64,000 bases of DNA from Sphingomonadales bacterium EhC05 (GTDB lineage: Bacteria; Pseudomonadota; Alphaproteobacteria; Sphingomonadales; Sphingomonadaceae), in NCBI GenBank assembly GCA_001650955.1, contig LXYP01000008.1, positions 51,207-115,206 of the forward strand, given 5' to 3'. Within the stretch, counting starts at the first letter, position 1, and the number at the start of each line of letters is the position of its first letter. A program made the translations under genes and the position numbers. This document shows, in pieces, positions 54,764 to 64,000 of this stretch. Below the pieces are notes generated by a model. The model searched no databases and was not told the origin of the DNA. It saw nothing but the letters and a program-made list of their open reading frames with translations.

Positions 54764-57700
54764 ATGAATACGCTCAGAGAGAAGAAAGACAGAAAGATAA
54801 AATCAGGTATCGCGAAACAGATTCGCTGGCGATCGGGGGGCTCCATGGCGGCCGCCGCGGCACTGCTCGTTTCTGGCCCGCAAATGGCTCAGGCACAATC
54901 CCTGCTGAGAGCCCCGGACATGATGGTGGAAAATATACCCCATGGCCGCAACATCTCGATCCCGCGGCCGGAAATGGTGCAAAACCAGCCGCATGCAAGA
55001 ACTCCCGATTTCCGTGCGCGGGATGGCCGCATCACGGCCCCGATGGCGCCGCTGCCGATCAATGACATCAGGATCAGCGCACCGCTGACCAGATTGCCCC
55101 ATGCCGACATCCGCATTTCGGCCCCCTTCGAACCACTGCCGATCCATGATATTCGCATTTCTGCGCCGCTCAATAATTTGCCTGTGAACGACGTCAGGAT
55201 CAGTGCGCCCTCACCAGCGATGCCTATCGATTTCAACCCTCGTGATGTTCGGATTTCCAGTCCGGTGGCGCCGCTGCCGGTGCAAGACATCCGGATTAGC
55301 AGTCCCGTGACGCTGCCCGGAGCCTATCAACCCCAGGCCGGTCCCACCGCCAGCGGACATGCTGTCAATGGCAATCCGGTGTTTACTTCGGGCGCTGGCA
55401 CCTTCTCACCTGGCGCCACAACCTCCAGCATCAGCGGGCTTGGCGGCGAGACGGTCATCAACTGGGGTCTGGTCGACGAAAGCGGAGCGGGCGCAATTTC
55501 ATTCCTTCCCGAAGGCAATATTCTGTCCTTTTCAGGCGGCGGTAATTTCACGGTACTCAACCGGATATTGCCAACCGATCAAACCCGCGCAATCCGCTTC
55601 GATGGCACGGTGGAAAGCCTTGTTGGCGGCATATCCGGCGGTAATATCTGGTTCTATAGTCCCGGCGGCATTATCGCGAGCGCCACGTCGCGGTTCGATG
55701 TCGGAAGTCTCGTATTATCAACCAATGATATCAGCACGGCTGACGGCCTTTTCGGGCCAAGTGGCGAGATCCGGTTTAGCGGCGTGGCGGGAAGCGCCTC
55801 GGCCATTGAAATTCAGGCCGGCGCTCAGATAAATGCGCTGAATAATGGCAGCTATGTCGCCATGGTCGCGCCTCGTATCGTACAGGACGGCACTGTAGAT
55901 GTGAACGGATCTGTCGCATATGTTGCAGCTGAACAGGCTGAACTCACAATCAATAATGGCCTGTTTGACATTGCGGTGACGGTCGGCACGGATGACACCA
56001 ATGGCATAGTGCATAGCGGCACCACAACCGGTGACGCAGCCACACCCGTTGCCGATGATCCGTTGACAACTTTCGTCAACGAAGCCAATCGTGATGCGCA
56101 AGCCATTTATATGATGGCGGTTCCGAAAAATGCCGCATTGACCATGCTCGTCGGCGGATCTGCCGGTTATCGTGCCGCAACGGGCGCCACGATTATCAAC
56201 GGCAATATCGTCTTGACCACAGGTGCAAATGTTAGCGTCGGCGGACCCAGAAATAGTGCCACGATTGACATCGACAAAACGGTTGCTGCGGGACCGGCGG
56301 GCAGCATCACCGTGGATGGTGGGGCTTTTGGCTCATCGGTTGAACTCTTTGCCAGTGATACGATCAATTTGCGGGCAGGAACGTCGCTTTTTTCAAATCT
56401 CGCCGTGGGCAATGCGGTGGGGACTCATGATCTGGACGCAACTGCGGGAAACACCATCAATGTAACCGCAACCAATGCTGGCAGTATATTTGCAACAGGT
56501 GATATCTCACTACGCGCCGGCGCGGCAAACAATATCGGCGGTAATGTAAACATCGATCTGGATCAGATTGGCTTTACCGATAGCGTCGTCACTGGCCTGC
56601 TGGTGGGCGGGAACCTGACTATAGACACCAGCGCACGCGGTGCGGATGACTTTTTCATCATTAGAAACAACGGCAATACCGGGATCGGTCAGGACGCTGT
56701 CGCGGGGAATATCAACGTCAATGTCACAGCTGGCGGCGATCTGATCGTTGACGGACAAACCATTCTCGATTCCAGTGCGCAGGGCGGCAAAGGCGATATT
56801 CAAAACGGCTTCGGACAAGCCGGCAATATAAATTTTGGCTTGAGTGGTGCCGCCAGTACCATCGATCTTCAGGGCGAAGCGCGTTTCAATTCGGCGACCC
56901 GGTCAGCGCAAAGTGGCAAGATCGGCGGCAACGGACCCGGTCTGGTCGGCAATGATAGCATCGCAGGCGATATTGGCATCAACATCCAAGGCGGCAGCCT
57001 GACCACCGCAAATTGGATATTCGATTCGAGCGGTGCCGCTTCCGGCGGAGCAGATGAAAATACGGTTCAAAGCAACGAGGGAACAGCAGGAAATGTCACT
57101 GTCGCGTTCACCGGCGGGACCCATGATATCGGCAATCTGTCGGTTTCAGCATCGGCCAGCGGCAGTACCTCCTATGATGCCTCCGGCGCTAGCTTCACTG
57201 GCATGGCCAATGGTGCAAATTTTGATTTCGACGTCGACGGCGCAACGGTCAATGTCGTGGGAGGCATCTTCGCCGGTATTCAAATTGGCAGCAACAGCAC
57301 AACCGGTATTGTTGGCACGACAACATTGGATATCACTAACGGTGGTATTTTGGATTTGGGCGGAAGTCTCTCTTTTGATGGGGCACGGAGAAATAGCAAC
57401 GCCATCGTAAACGTGACTGCTGGCTCCAGCCTGTTGGTCGGCGGTAGCCTTGGGATTCAGAACAACACCATCGTCCGAGACGGCCAGCTGATTGGCGGCG
57501 CGGCTTCGAGTGGCGACATCACAATCCTCGTTGACAATTCTCTACTGAATTTTGGTAGTCTGGATCTCAATGCGAATATTGACGGGACAACCAGCCAGAG
57601 CGACAGTCGTTTTACAGCTGGTGATATCACAATTTCGGCCCTGAATGGCGCGACAATAAGCGGAGGCAGCGGATTTGTTTCGGCCAGTGCCAATAATAAT

Positions 57701-60700
57701 AATGATGGCGGAATAGCAAATGGCGGGATCATAACATTTGACGTCAACGACGCTGCACTGAGTTTCACCAGCTCTCTGTTTGCAACCGCCGGTGGTGTGG
57801 GTGGCGCATCAGACAATCCCCTGAATATTGGCCGTGGAGGCGGTTTTGGGGGAGATATTATTTTCCGCCTGCAAGGTACTTCGGGCAGCATGGCCTTCAA
57901 TGATATCTTCGCTGACGCAGACGGGTCCTTCGATGCCGGATGTGAAGAATGCGGATTCGGTGGTTTCGGTGGCGGCGGCCTGGGGGATGGTGGCAATGCT
58001 GCGGGCGGCACTATCACCGTTGACATTTTGGACGGCACTTTCACCGGCGATCAGATCAATTTTGGCGCCGACGGATTTGGCGGCGAAGGCGCATCCGGAA
58101 CATTTGACGATGGAACTTCCGGTATCGCGCCATTTGGCGCGGCCTTGGTCGGTCCATTGCCGCCCATATCCTTTGCGCCGGTGGTGGTCATCGGCAATGG
58201 CGGAACCGGCACCGGCGGCAATGTTACCTTCAATTTGAACGGCGGCAATGCCACGGTTACCAGCCTGGATGTTACCGCAGATGGCTTTGCCGGCTCCGGC
58301 AGCTTTGGCAGTATCAATGACGGGACTGTTGGCGGCGATGGCGGCGATGGTTTTGGCGGGACCGCGACCTTTAACGGCATCACTGGCAGCCTCACCGTCA
58401 CCAATGCGCTGACCGTTGAATCCCGTGGTTTCGGGGGTTTCGGCGGTAATGGTTCGGGCGCAACCGGCGGCAGTGGCGGCAATGCCAACGGCGGCACTGC
58501 GACATTTAACCTTGATGGCACATCGGACATAAATGCGGGCACGGTTCTGGTCGGCACCAATGCTTTGGGAGGTGACGGCGGAGATACATTTTCCACGACA
58601 GATTTTACATCCGGCGCAGGCGTTCCCGTTCCGAGCGAAAATGCTGGAGCTGGCGGAAATGGTAGCGCTGGCACTGCAATATTTAACAATACAACCGGCA
58701 CGCTGACATTTGGCTCATTGACGGTCCAGTCCAATGGCAGCGGCGGGGATGGTGGAGATGACTTTTCCGACGATGCAACCGGTGGTGCCGGTGGTGCCGG
58801 TATCGGCGGCGTCGCTACGATCAATCTGAACCAGGATGACCTCACTGATCCGATTTATGCGGTTGAGGCAACAGGTACTGGCGGGGTTGGCGGTGATGGT
58901 TTGACCAGCGGCGATGGCGGCAGTGGACAGGGCGGGACAGCATCGCTGAATGTTAATAATGTGAGCGTCAACCTCACCTCCGCGACGATCAGTGCCGTCG
59001 CAAACGGCGGGGATGGCGGATTTGCAACAGGAACCGGCGGCAATGGCGGTTCGGGTGGCGACGCCACAGGCGGGACGAGCATTTTGGACGTCAATGGCGC
59101 GCTGGGCCTGCTGTCTTCAGACAGCCCGATTACGATTATCACCGAAGCCGTTGGCGGAGCAGGTGCAGCCGGCGGCGCAAATCCAATCGACTCCGGGCCA
59201 ACAGGAACGGGCGGCGCGGGCGGCGACGGCACTGGCGGCATAATTCAGGTCTCCGTAACCGGCGGCGCCACACTGAACTATTCGGCTGACGGCTTGACCA
59301 ACGCCAGAGGTATCGGTGGCGCTGGAGGCGCTGGAGGCGATTCTCCCGCATTTCTTTTGCCAGGGACTGGTGGAGCGGGCGGCGATGCGACTGGAGGTCG
59401 CATCAGCTTCTCCGCCACCGGCGGCAGCATATTTAACGCGAACGGGAATAGCTCCGACAGTCAGCTATTGGCCGATGCCCTTGGCGGTGCGGGCGGGCTC
59501 GGGGGTGTCGGCGCGGCCGCAACCGTCGGTGACACCGGCGACGGTGGGGGAGCAGCCGGCGGCAATGTCGATCTGATCGTCGATGGCGCGGGCAGCGCGA
59601 TGACTTTTGCGGAGAGTCTGCGCGTTGATGTCAGAGGGGTCGCATCTCGCAATATACTCGCCCCACGGGTCAATTTTTCGGGTGGAGATGCGGTCGGCGG
59701 GGCAGTTACAATCGCTGTTACCGACGGCGGTGATTTCACAACCATTGGTGCCCTTTCGGCAAATTCTTCTGCTGTTGCAGGCTATGGCGATCTGAGCTCG
59801 GGCTCTGCAACAGGCGGAACAGTGGATATATCGATGTCTGATGCAGCCAGCAATTTCAGTCTGCAAGGCACGTTTAGTCCCGCTGATCCCGATTTTAACC
59901 TGCGCGACCGAAGCCTCGCCATTCAGACAGGCGAAGAAACATCAACGATCGCCTCATCCGCTACTACCGGTGATGATGTCAGCGGCGATGTGACGCTCAA
60001 CTTCACCGGTGGCACAGCCAATTTGGGCAGTAGCGTTCTATTTGATACCAGTACCGGGGTCTTCGCAGACAATGGCGGTGGCAATGCGGTTGCCGGCGAC
60101 GTCGACCTTATATTTACGGGCGGTGTCGTGACCGTCGGCGATCTCACTGTCCGGGCCAATGCCACAGCAGGAAACGGCCTGCCTGGGTCTGTGTCCGGCA
60201 GCGCCACCGGTGGTGACATTACAGTCACCAACAATGGCGATTTGACCATCGGAGCAGTTGATCTTAACTCGACGGTGACCAGTGGGAGTGCCGCCAGTGG
60301 TGGCACCGCTGGTGATGCAATCAGTGGTTCATTGAGCTTTTCCAGCGACGGCGTTCTCAACGGACTGACCAGCCTGGTGGCAAGAGCCCAGGCTTTCGGC
60401 AACACCGGCAGTGCTGGCGCAGCGACGGTGGCCGGCAGTGAAGGTGGTTCAGCGGTGAGCGGGGATATCACAGTGTCCCTCGCTGGAACCGGCACGATCA
60501 ACCCAACCAATATTGGACTCATCTCCTTTGCCGTGGGCGGAACCGGTGGAACCGGCGGCGTCAGCGACGGCACGACGGGCGCTTTTGGATCGACCGGTGG
60601 TGCAGGCGGCGATGCAACTGCTGGCGATGTGATATTCACCACGAGCCGCAACAGCGATACGATTGACGACCTCAGCACATCCAGCATCGCCTTTGGCGGC

Positions 60701-63700
60701 AGCGGCGGCGCGGGCGGTTTGGGAGATAATGGCGGCAACGGCGGGGTGGGAGGACAAGGTCAAGGCGGCCTCTCGCGCATCGAACTTTCAGGCGCGGGCG
60801 TCGCGCTGTCAGGAAGCACCAATGTTACCCAGACTGCCAATGGTACCGGTGGTACAGGCGGCGCGGGCGCTGCGGTTCCGGGCATCGTCACCGGGGATGG
60901 CGGCATCGGCGGCACGGGCGGGGATGGGATCGGCGGCACATTGGAACTGGTGGCGCGTGATGGCGCGACAATCACGATTGTCGATGCGCTGATACCGCCA
61001 CAGCTGAACAGCAATGGGATCGGCGGCACCGGCGGCGCCGGCGGCCAGAATCTTGGAGCTATTGCCGGAGATGGCGGCGATGGCGGTTCCGGTACCGGCG
61101 GGACGGTTCGGCTGGCGGCGCTGACCGGAGGAACGGTGACGATCACCGCGGCAACGCTCGATATTTCAGGCATCGGAACCGGCGGTGCAGGCGGTCTCGG
61201 AGGCGAGACCGACGGCGGCACAGCTGGTGATGGCGGCAATGGCGGAAACGGAATCGGCGGCTCCCCGATCATGTTGGCGCAAGGTGGCACCATTGCCGGC
61301 AATGATGTCAATTTTATCGCAGATGGCACCGGTGGTGTTGGCGGACTGCAAGGTCCCAGCGGCACGGGGACCGGCGCCATTGGCAATGGTGGAGATGGCA
61401 CCGGAGGCACAGCAATCATCGAAGTGCAAGAAGGCAGTCCGGGAATAGTCACGCTCCAGAATGTGCTCGCATCGGCCAATGGTACTGGCGGAACGGGCCT
61501 GGTCACCGGCGTTGGCGCTGGCGGGCGTATTGAAATCACCGACACGTCCATCGATCCAGCCGGTTTGATCGGCTTCAACAATCTCACGGTCAACGCTTTT
61601 GATACCGGCGTCGGTGCAGCCGTCGGCTCGGGCTCCACCTTAACCGGAGGATTTTTCGTCACCGGCAATAGCGGCGCCATGTCGATTCTCGGGGACCTGA
61701 CCGTCAATGTCGCGGGCGATATCGAATATCGTCTCGACGGCGACAGCCAGATGACGGTTGGCGGAAATGCCAACCTGACCAGCGGCCGGGACATTTTGAT
61801 CGATCATGTCAACAATGCGACAGCAGTGAATTCGATCGACGTTTCGGGCAGTTTCGCTGCTGCAGCGCAAGGCAATTTCACCAGCAGCGATGGTTCCCTG
61901 ATCAATGCGGCCGCGACGGCGACGGTTCGCGCGGAGCAAAATGCTGCAATAGCCGATATAGCCGGTGTTGGCCTTGTCGATATTTCTGCGCTGTTCAATG
62001 TCAATATAACCAATGCAGCGGTCACCGGAACAGCTGTGACCGTCATATTGGGACCGGAAACCCTCGTGACCGGACCGCAAATGCTGATCCAGGCCGGACT
62101 GGACCCAGCGGCAATTCCGACCGCCAGCTATGATCCCAGTTTCAATGCAACCATCGACGGCCTGGTGACGTCCACCGGAGCGATCACGATCAATGCCGGC
62201 GGCAGCGCCATATTTGCCACTGGCAGCACGGTCCTTTCGGACAATGGGCTTGCCGTCCGGACCGGGGATGACATCATCATCGAGAGCGGCGCGAGCCTCG
62301 TTGCGGCCAATAATCCTGCAACAGCGCCCAGCGCCGTCAATCCTTTTTCCAACCCCAATAATCTGCTCCTGCAGGCCGGTGCACTCACACCGCTGAGCAG
62401 CGCAACGCTAACTCCGATCGCCTCGATCATCGCCGCTGGCGATATCAACGCCAATAATTTCGCGGTGATCATGTCGGCCAACGCAATTGACGGTCTTGGC
62501 GGGACGATCACCGCCAGTTCGCTGGCGGCCGATATCAATGACGCACCATCAAATCCGGTGATCGCCGCGATCGGCCAGTCCGACGACAATGGCCTGCTCA
62601 GCGGGCAATGTCTCGAAGGCAATGCCTGTTTCGGAACCATCGTCGCCGACAATCAGATTCTATTCGGTCAGGCCAGCAACAATAATATCATTCAGGCGAT
62701 TGTCGAAAGCGGTTCGGTTGTAGCGAACACGATTCGGGTAACCACCCGAAACGATATCATCATGGGAACCGACGGCATTGCTTCCGAACTCAATGCGTCG
62801 GCAGATTTTCTTGCCGAAAGTATCGAAGGTGACGTCGATCTGCGCGATGCCAATATCAGCAGTGATATATTGCAAATCATCGCAGCGGGCAGTCTTTTGG
62901 GATCGGGCAATCTGGTCAGTGGCAACGGCATTGGCATCGACGTCGGCGCCGATATTCAAGCCGCTGCGATTGATACCGGTGGCCAGCTGGCTACTGTTGC
63001 CGGCGGTGCTCCGGGATTTTATTCCGTACCAGGAAGCATGATTGTTGGAGATCTTACGGTCGGCTCCGGCAATATCAATTATGACGCAGGCGGCGATTTC
63101 ATTTTCGGCTCGGTCAATGTTCCGGGAACGGACATCAATTTGGTTGCTGGTGGTAACGTCGATATAGGTAGTTCATTCACCGCTGATAACATCAACATTG
63201 ATGCCACCAACATCAGTTTGGGCGGCATCTTCGGTGGCGGTGATTTAGATCTTCTGGCTGCAGGCGGCATCGATTTTGGTGATGTTGACGCAGGTGGCAC
63301 CCTGTCTATCAACAGCATCGATGTGTTCGGTGGATTTGCCAGCGGCGGGGATGTCTCAATTTCCGCGAGTTCCATATTTGTCGACTCAGTTTCTGGGGGC
63401 TCGGTATTCGTCGATGGCGATGATGTGACCATCGGAAGCGCTGACGGCGGCGATGTATCTATTTCGGGTTCATCATTTGCGGATATCGGCGGAGTATCGG
63501 CCAGCGTCATTGATATCCAGGGCGGCTCCATATTTGTCGGAGATGCGCAAGGCGGATCGATTGGCATTTCCGGTGATGATGTCTTTGTCGACAATGGTGA
63601 CGGCGACGATATCACGATTGATAGCGGCTCGTTCGTCACGGCCAATACATTGATTTCCACCAGCGACATTTCGGTCACCGCCGGCAATGCTGATGTGACC

Positions 63701-64000
63701 GGAACCGGCGACTGGATTGCCAACGGCGGCATCGATATTAGCAACGCCGCCAATATCGCTCTGAACAATCTCACTTCCGGCGATGCGCTCAGCCTGTCCG
63801 CACAAAATGTAGCCGTTGGCAACGCGATGTCGAACAATGGCAGCGTTGCGCTCAACGCAACGGCGGGTGATGTCTCAGCAGGCGGAATTTCTGCCAATAG
63901 CACCATCGACCTCGACGCGACCGGCGATGTCAGCTTTGGCGAAGCAACCGCAGGATCTGGCTTCACGGTCGATGCCGGCGGCGCCATTGCCTTCACCAGC
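54764..64000 (+). CDS. Giant TpsA-type filamentous-haemagglutinin-like exoprotein, 3' end outside window
   Basis: The frame is open for 3079 codons from ATG 54764 (AGGGA 7 bases upstream) to the window end without a stop. The long, basic N-terminus (MNTLREKKDRKIKSGIAKQI) and SMAAAAALLVSGPQMAQA form an extended signal peptide cleaved near residue 45. Residues 97-183 are tandem repeats of LPxxDIRISAP type. The TPS secretion domain follows (about 200-345: VLNRILPTDQTRAIRFDGTV, GGISGGNIWFYSPGGIIASA, FDVGSLVLSTNDIS). The rest is a predicted right-handed beta-helix; from about residue 1006 to 2246 it carries glycine-rich loops of GGxGGxG type between T/V/S-rich strands. TpsB next door is its dedicated exporter. 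Function as an adhesin is inferred. Confidence 0.93.
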   Translation, partial: MNTLREKKDRKIKSGIAKQIRWRSGGSMAAAAALLVSGPQMAQAQSLLRAPDMMVENIPHGRNISIPRPEMVQNQPHARTPDFRARDGRITAPMAPLPINDIRISAPLTRLPHADIRISAPFEPLPIHDIRISAPLNNLPVNDVRISAPSPAMPIDFNPRDVRISSPVAPLPVQDIRISSPVTLPGAYQPQAGPTASGHAVNGNPVFTSGAGTFSPGATTSSISGLGGETVINWGLVDESGAGAISFLPEGNILSFSGGGNFTVLNRILPTDQTRAIRFDGTVESLVGGISGGNIWFYSPGGIIASATSRFDVGSLVLSTNDISTADGLFGPSGEIRFSGVAGSASAIEIQAGAQINALNNGSYVAMVAPRIVQDGTVDVNGSVAYVAAEQAELTINNGLFDIAVTVGTDDTNGIVHSGTTTGDAATPVADDPLTTFVNEANRDAQAIYMMAVPKNAALTMLVGGSAGYRAATGATIINGNIVLTTGANVSVGGPRNSATIDIDKTVAAGPAGSITVDGGAFGSSVELFASDTINLRAGTSLFSNLAVGNAVGTHDLDATAGNTINVTATNAGSIFATGDISLRAGAANNIGGNVNIDLDQIGFTDSVVTGLLVGGNLTIDTSARGADDFFIIRNNGNTGIGQDAVAGNINVNVTAGGDLIVDGQTILDSSAQGGKGDIQNGFGQAGNINFGLSGAASTIDLQGEARFNSATRSAQSGKIGGNGPGLVGNDSIAGDIGINIQGGSLTTANWIFDSSGAASGGADENTVQSNEGTAGNVTVAFTGGTHDIGNLSVSASASGSTSYDASGASFTGMANGANFDFDVDGATVNVVGGIFAGIQIGSNSTTGIVGTTTLDITNGGILDLGGSLSFDGARRNSNAIVNVTAGSSLLVGGSLGIQNNTIVRDGQLIGGAASSGDITILVDNSLLNFGSLDLNANIDGTTSQSDSRFTAGDITISALNGATISGGSGFVSASANNNNDGGIANGGIITFDVNDAALSFTSSLFATAGGVGGASDNPLNIGRGGGFGGDIIFRLQGTSGSMAFNDIFADADGSFDAGCEECGFGGFGGGGLGDGGNAAGGTITVDILDGTFTGDQINFGADGFGGEGASGTFDDGTSGIAPFGAALVGPLPPISFAPVVVIGNGGTGTGGNVTFNLNGGNATVTSLDVTADGFAGSGSFGSINDGTVGGDGGDGFGGTATFNGITGSLTVTNALTVESRGFGGFGGNGSGATGGSGGNANGGTATFNLDGTSDINAGTVLVGTNALGGDGGDTFSTTDFTSGAGVPVPSENAGAGGNGSAGTAIFNNTTGTLTFGSLTVQSNGSGGDGGDDFSDDATGGAGGAGIGGVATINLNQDDLTDPIYAVEATGTGGVGGDGLTSGDGGSGQGGTASLNVNNVSVNLTSATISAVANGGDGGFATGTGGNGGSGGDATGGTSILDVNGALGLLSSDSPITIITEAVGGAGAAGGANPIDSGPTGTGGAGGDGTGGIIQVSVTGGATLNYSADGLTNARGIGGAGGAGGDSPAFLLPGTGGAGGDATGGRISFSATGGSIFNANGNSSDSQLLADALGGAGGLGGVGAAATVGDTGDGGGAAGGNVDLIVDGAGSAMTFAESLRVDVRGVASRNILAPRVNFSGGDAVGGAVTIAVTDGGDFTTIGALSANSSAVAGYGDLSSGSATGGTVDISMSDAASNFSLQGTFSPADPDFNLRDRSLAIQTGEETSTIASSATTGDDVSGDVTLNFTGGTANLGSSVLFDTSTGVFADNGGGNAVAGDVDLIFTGGVVTVGDLTVRANATAGNGLPGSVSGSATGGDITVTNNGDLTIGAVDLNSTVTSGSAASGGTAGDAISGSLSFSSDGVLNGLTSLVARAQAFGNTGSAGAATVAGSEGGSAVSGDITVSLAGTGTINPTNIGLISFAVGGTGGTGGVSDGTTGAFGSTGGAGGDATAGDVIFTTSRNSDTIDDLSTSSIAFGGSGGAGGLGDNGGNGGVGGQGQGGLSRIELSGAGVALSGSTNVTQTANGTGGTGGAGAAVPGIVTGDGGIGGTGGDGIGGTLELVARDGATITIVDALIPPQLNSNGIGGTGGAGGQNLGAIAGDGGDGGSGTGGTVRLAALTGGTVTITAATLDISGIGTGGAGGLGGETDGGTAGDGGNGGNGIGGSPIMLAQGGTIAGNDVNFIADGTGGVGGLQGPSGTGTGAIGNGGDGTGGTAIIEVQEGSPGIVTLQNVLASANGTGGTGLVTGVGAGGRIEITDTSIDPAGLIGFNNLTVNAFDTGVGAAVGSGSTLTGGFFVTGNSGAMSILGDLTVNVAGDIEYRLDGDSQMTVGGNANLTSGRDILIDHVNNATAVNSIDVSGSFAAAAQGNFTSSDGSLINAAATATVRAEQNAAIADIAGVGLVDISALFNVNITNAAVTGTAVTVILGPETLVTGPQMLIQAGLDPAAIPTASYDPSFNATIDGLVTSTGAITINAGGSAIFATGSTVLSDNGLAVRTGDDIIIESGASLVAANNPATAPSAVNPFSNPNNLLLQAGALTPLSSATLTPIASIIAAGDINANNFAVIMSANAIDGLGGTITASSLAADINDAPSNPVIAAIGQSDDNGLLSGQCLEGNACFGTIVADNQILFGQASNNNIIQAIVESGSVVANTIRVTTRNDIIMGTDGIASELNASADFLAESIEGDVDLRDANISSDILQIIAAGSLLGSGNLVSGNGIGIDVGADIQAAAIDTGGQLATVAGGAPGFYSVPGSMIVGDLTVGSGNINYDAGGDFIFGSVNVPGTDINLVAGGNVDIGSSFTADNINIDATNISLGGIFGGGDLDLLAAGGIDFGDVDAGGTLSINSIDVFGGFASGGDVSISASSIFVDSVSGGSVFVDGDDVTIGSADGGDVSISGSSFADIGGVSASVIDIQGGSIFVGDAQGGSIGISGDDVFVDNGDGDDITIDSGSFVTANTLISTSDISVTAGNADVTGTGDWIANGGIDISNAANIALNNLTSGDALSLSAQNVAVGNAMSNNGSVALNATAGDVSAGGISANSTIDLDATGDVSFGEATAGSGFTVDAGGAIAFTS
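55052..55312 (+). repeat. 42-bp tandem repeats encoding LPxxDIRISAPxxx in the TpsA N-terminus
   Basis: Six units start at residues 97, 111, 125, 139, 153 and 171 of TpsA: LPINDIRISAP, LPHADIRISAP, LPIHDIRISAP, LPVNDVRISAP, MPIDFNPRDVRISSP and LPVQDIRISSP, mostly of 14 residues; a degenerate unit RDGRITAP precedes them at residue 86. The period is 42 bp, the fifth unit being longer by 4 residues. They lie after the signal peptide and before the TPS domain. The DNA of the units diverges at third positions, so the protein sequence is under selection. Confidence 0.93.
57779..61500 (+). repeat. Glycine-rich imperfect repeat region of TpsA
   Basis: About 1240 codons in which Gly-rich loops (GGDGGDGFGGT, GGVGGDGLTSGDGGSGQGGT, GTGGTGGAGAAVPG and many others) alternate every 60-120 residues with strands such as TVTITAATLDISG. 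At the DNA level this appears as GGN-GGC runs. The pattern resembles PGRS-like and extended-signal adhesin repeats but the units are not identical copies. Confidence 0.88.

Noticed and set aside
55052..55312. The 42-bp periodicity as a possible CRISPR-like array
   Set aside because: The units lie in frame inside the TpsA gene, encode conserved residues and have no spacers of unique sequence.
60760..61794. A 344-codon open frame on the minus strand inside the TpsA gene, and similar ones at 58051-58845 and 59923-60738
   Set aside because: They are Pro/Ser-rich mirror images of the GGN-rich glycine repeats of TpsA. They have no domain, no ribosome-binding site and depend wholly on the sense repeat structure.

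Overview
The window looks like chromosomal DNA of an alphaproteobacterium of the order Sphingomonadales, roughly Sphingorhabdus/Parasphingorhabdus-like. That placement is inferred from moderate GC content, the bolA / J-domain / cobS / cobT neighbourhood, the abundance of TonB-dependent receptors, the homologue families seen, and the infA-maf-RNase E/G order. No rRNA, tRNA, CRISPR array, insertion sequence or phage gene was recognised. No gene-free stretch exceeds 300 bases; the longest are 22312-22543 and 46628-46834.

Layout. 1-4761 (minus strand): scpA (cut by the window edge), nagZ, a SPOR-domain protein and argS, preceded by a lipoprotein gene. 4919-7283 (plus): ispH, thrB and rnhA with overlapping stops and starts. 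7293-9669 (minus): a small DUF1508 protein, a D-amino-acid-oxidase-like flavoenzyme and an alpha/beta hydrolase. 9717-16779 (plus): a Flp/Tad pilus operon cpaA-cpaB-cpaC-cpaD-cpaE-tadB-tadC without the CpaF ATPase or a pilin, closed by a hairpin terminator. 16839-22311 (minus): a tightly packed run infA-maf-RNase E/G-like-maiA-GFA-TonB receptor-marR. 22544-25072 (plus): a second TonB-dependent receptor with a Gly/Arg/Pro-rich segment. 25092-29769 (minus): a five-gene group (GNAT, JmjC/cupin-like, flavin amine oxidase, methyltransferase, ABM protein) that looks like an uncharacterised small-molecule pathway. 29937-37151 (minus): hppA with its own promoter and terminator, and hisG-hisD-DUF1993-nusB-esterase-thiL. 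37196-46627: DUF2332, a cupin, bolA, a J-domain protein, the CobS/CobT AAA+/VWA pair interrupted by dksA-like, DUF465 and PBP1A genes, an orphan A+T-richer small gene and a nitroreductase.

46835-64000 (plus) is the most interesting region. It is a single co-directional locus encoding an exported TPR-CHAT caspase-like protease, a CHASE2-sensor class III adenylate cyclase, a small exported FecR-like protein, a TpsB (ShlB/FhaC-type) outer-membrane transporter, and a giant TpsA exoprotein open for at least 3079 codons that runs off the window. A perfect GTGA-N6-TCAC palindrome of CRP/FNR type lies upstream of the first gene. My hypothesis is a two-partner-secretion surface adhesin whose release or quality is controlled by a periplasmic CHAT protease and whose expression is tied to cAMP made by a cyclase in the same operon. 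The gene identities are well supported; the functional coupling is inference.
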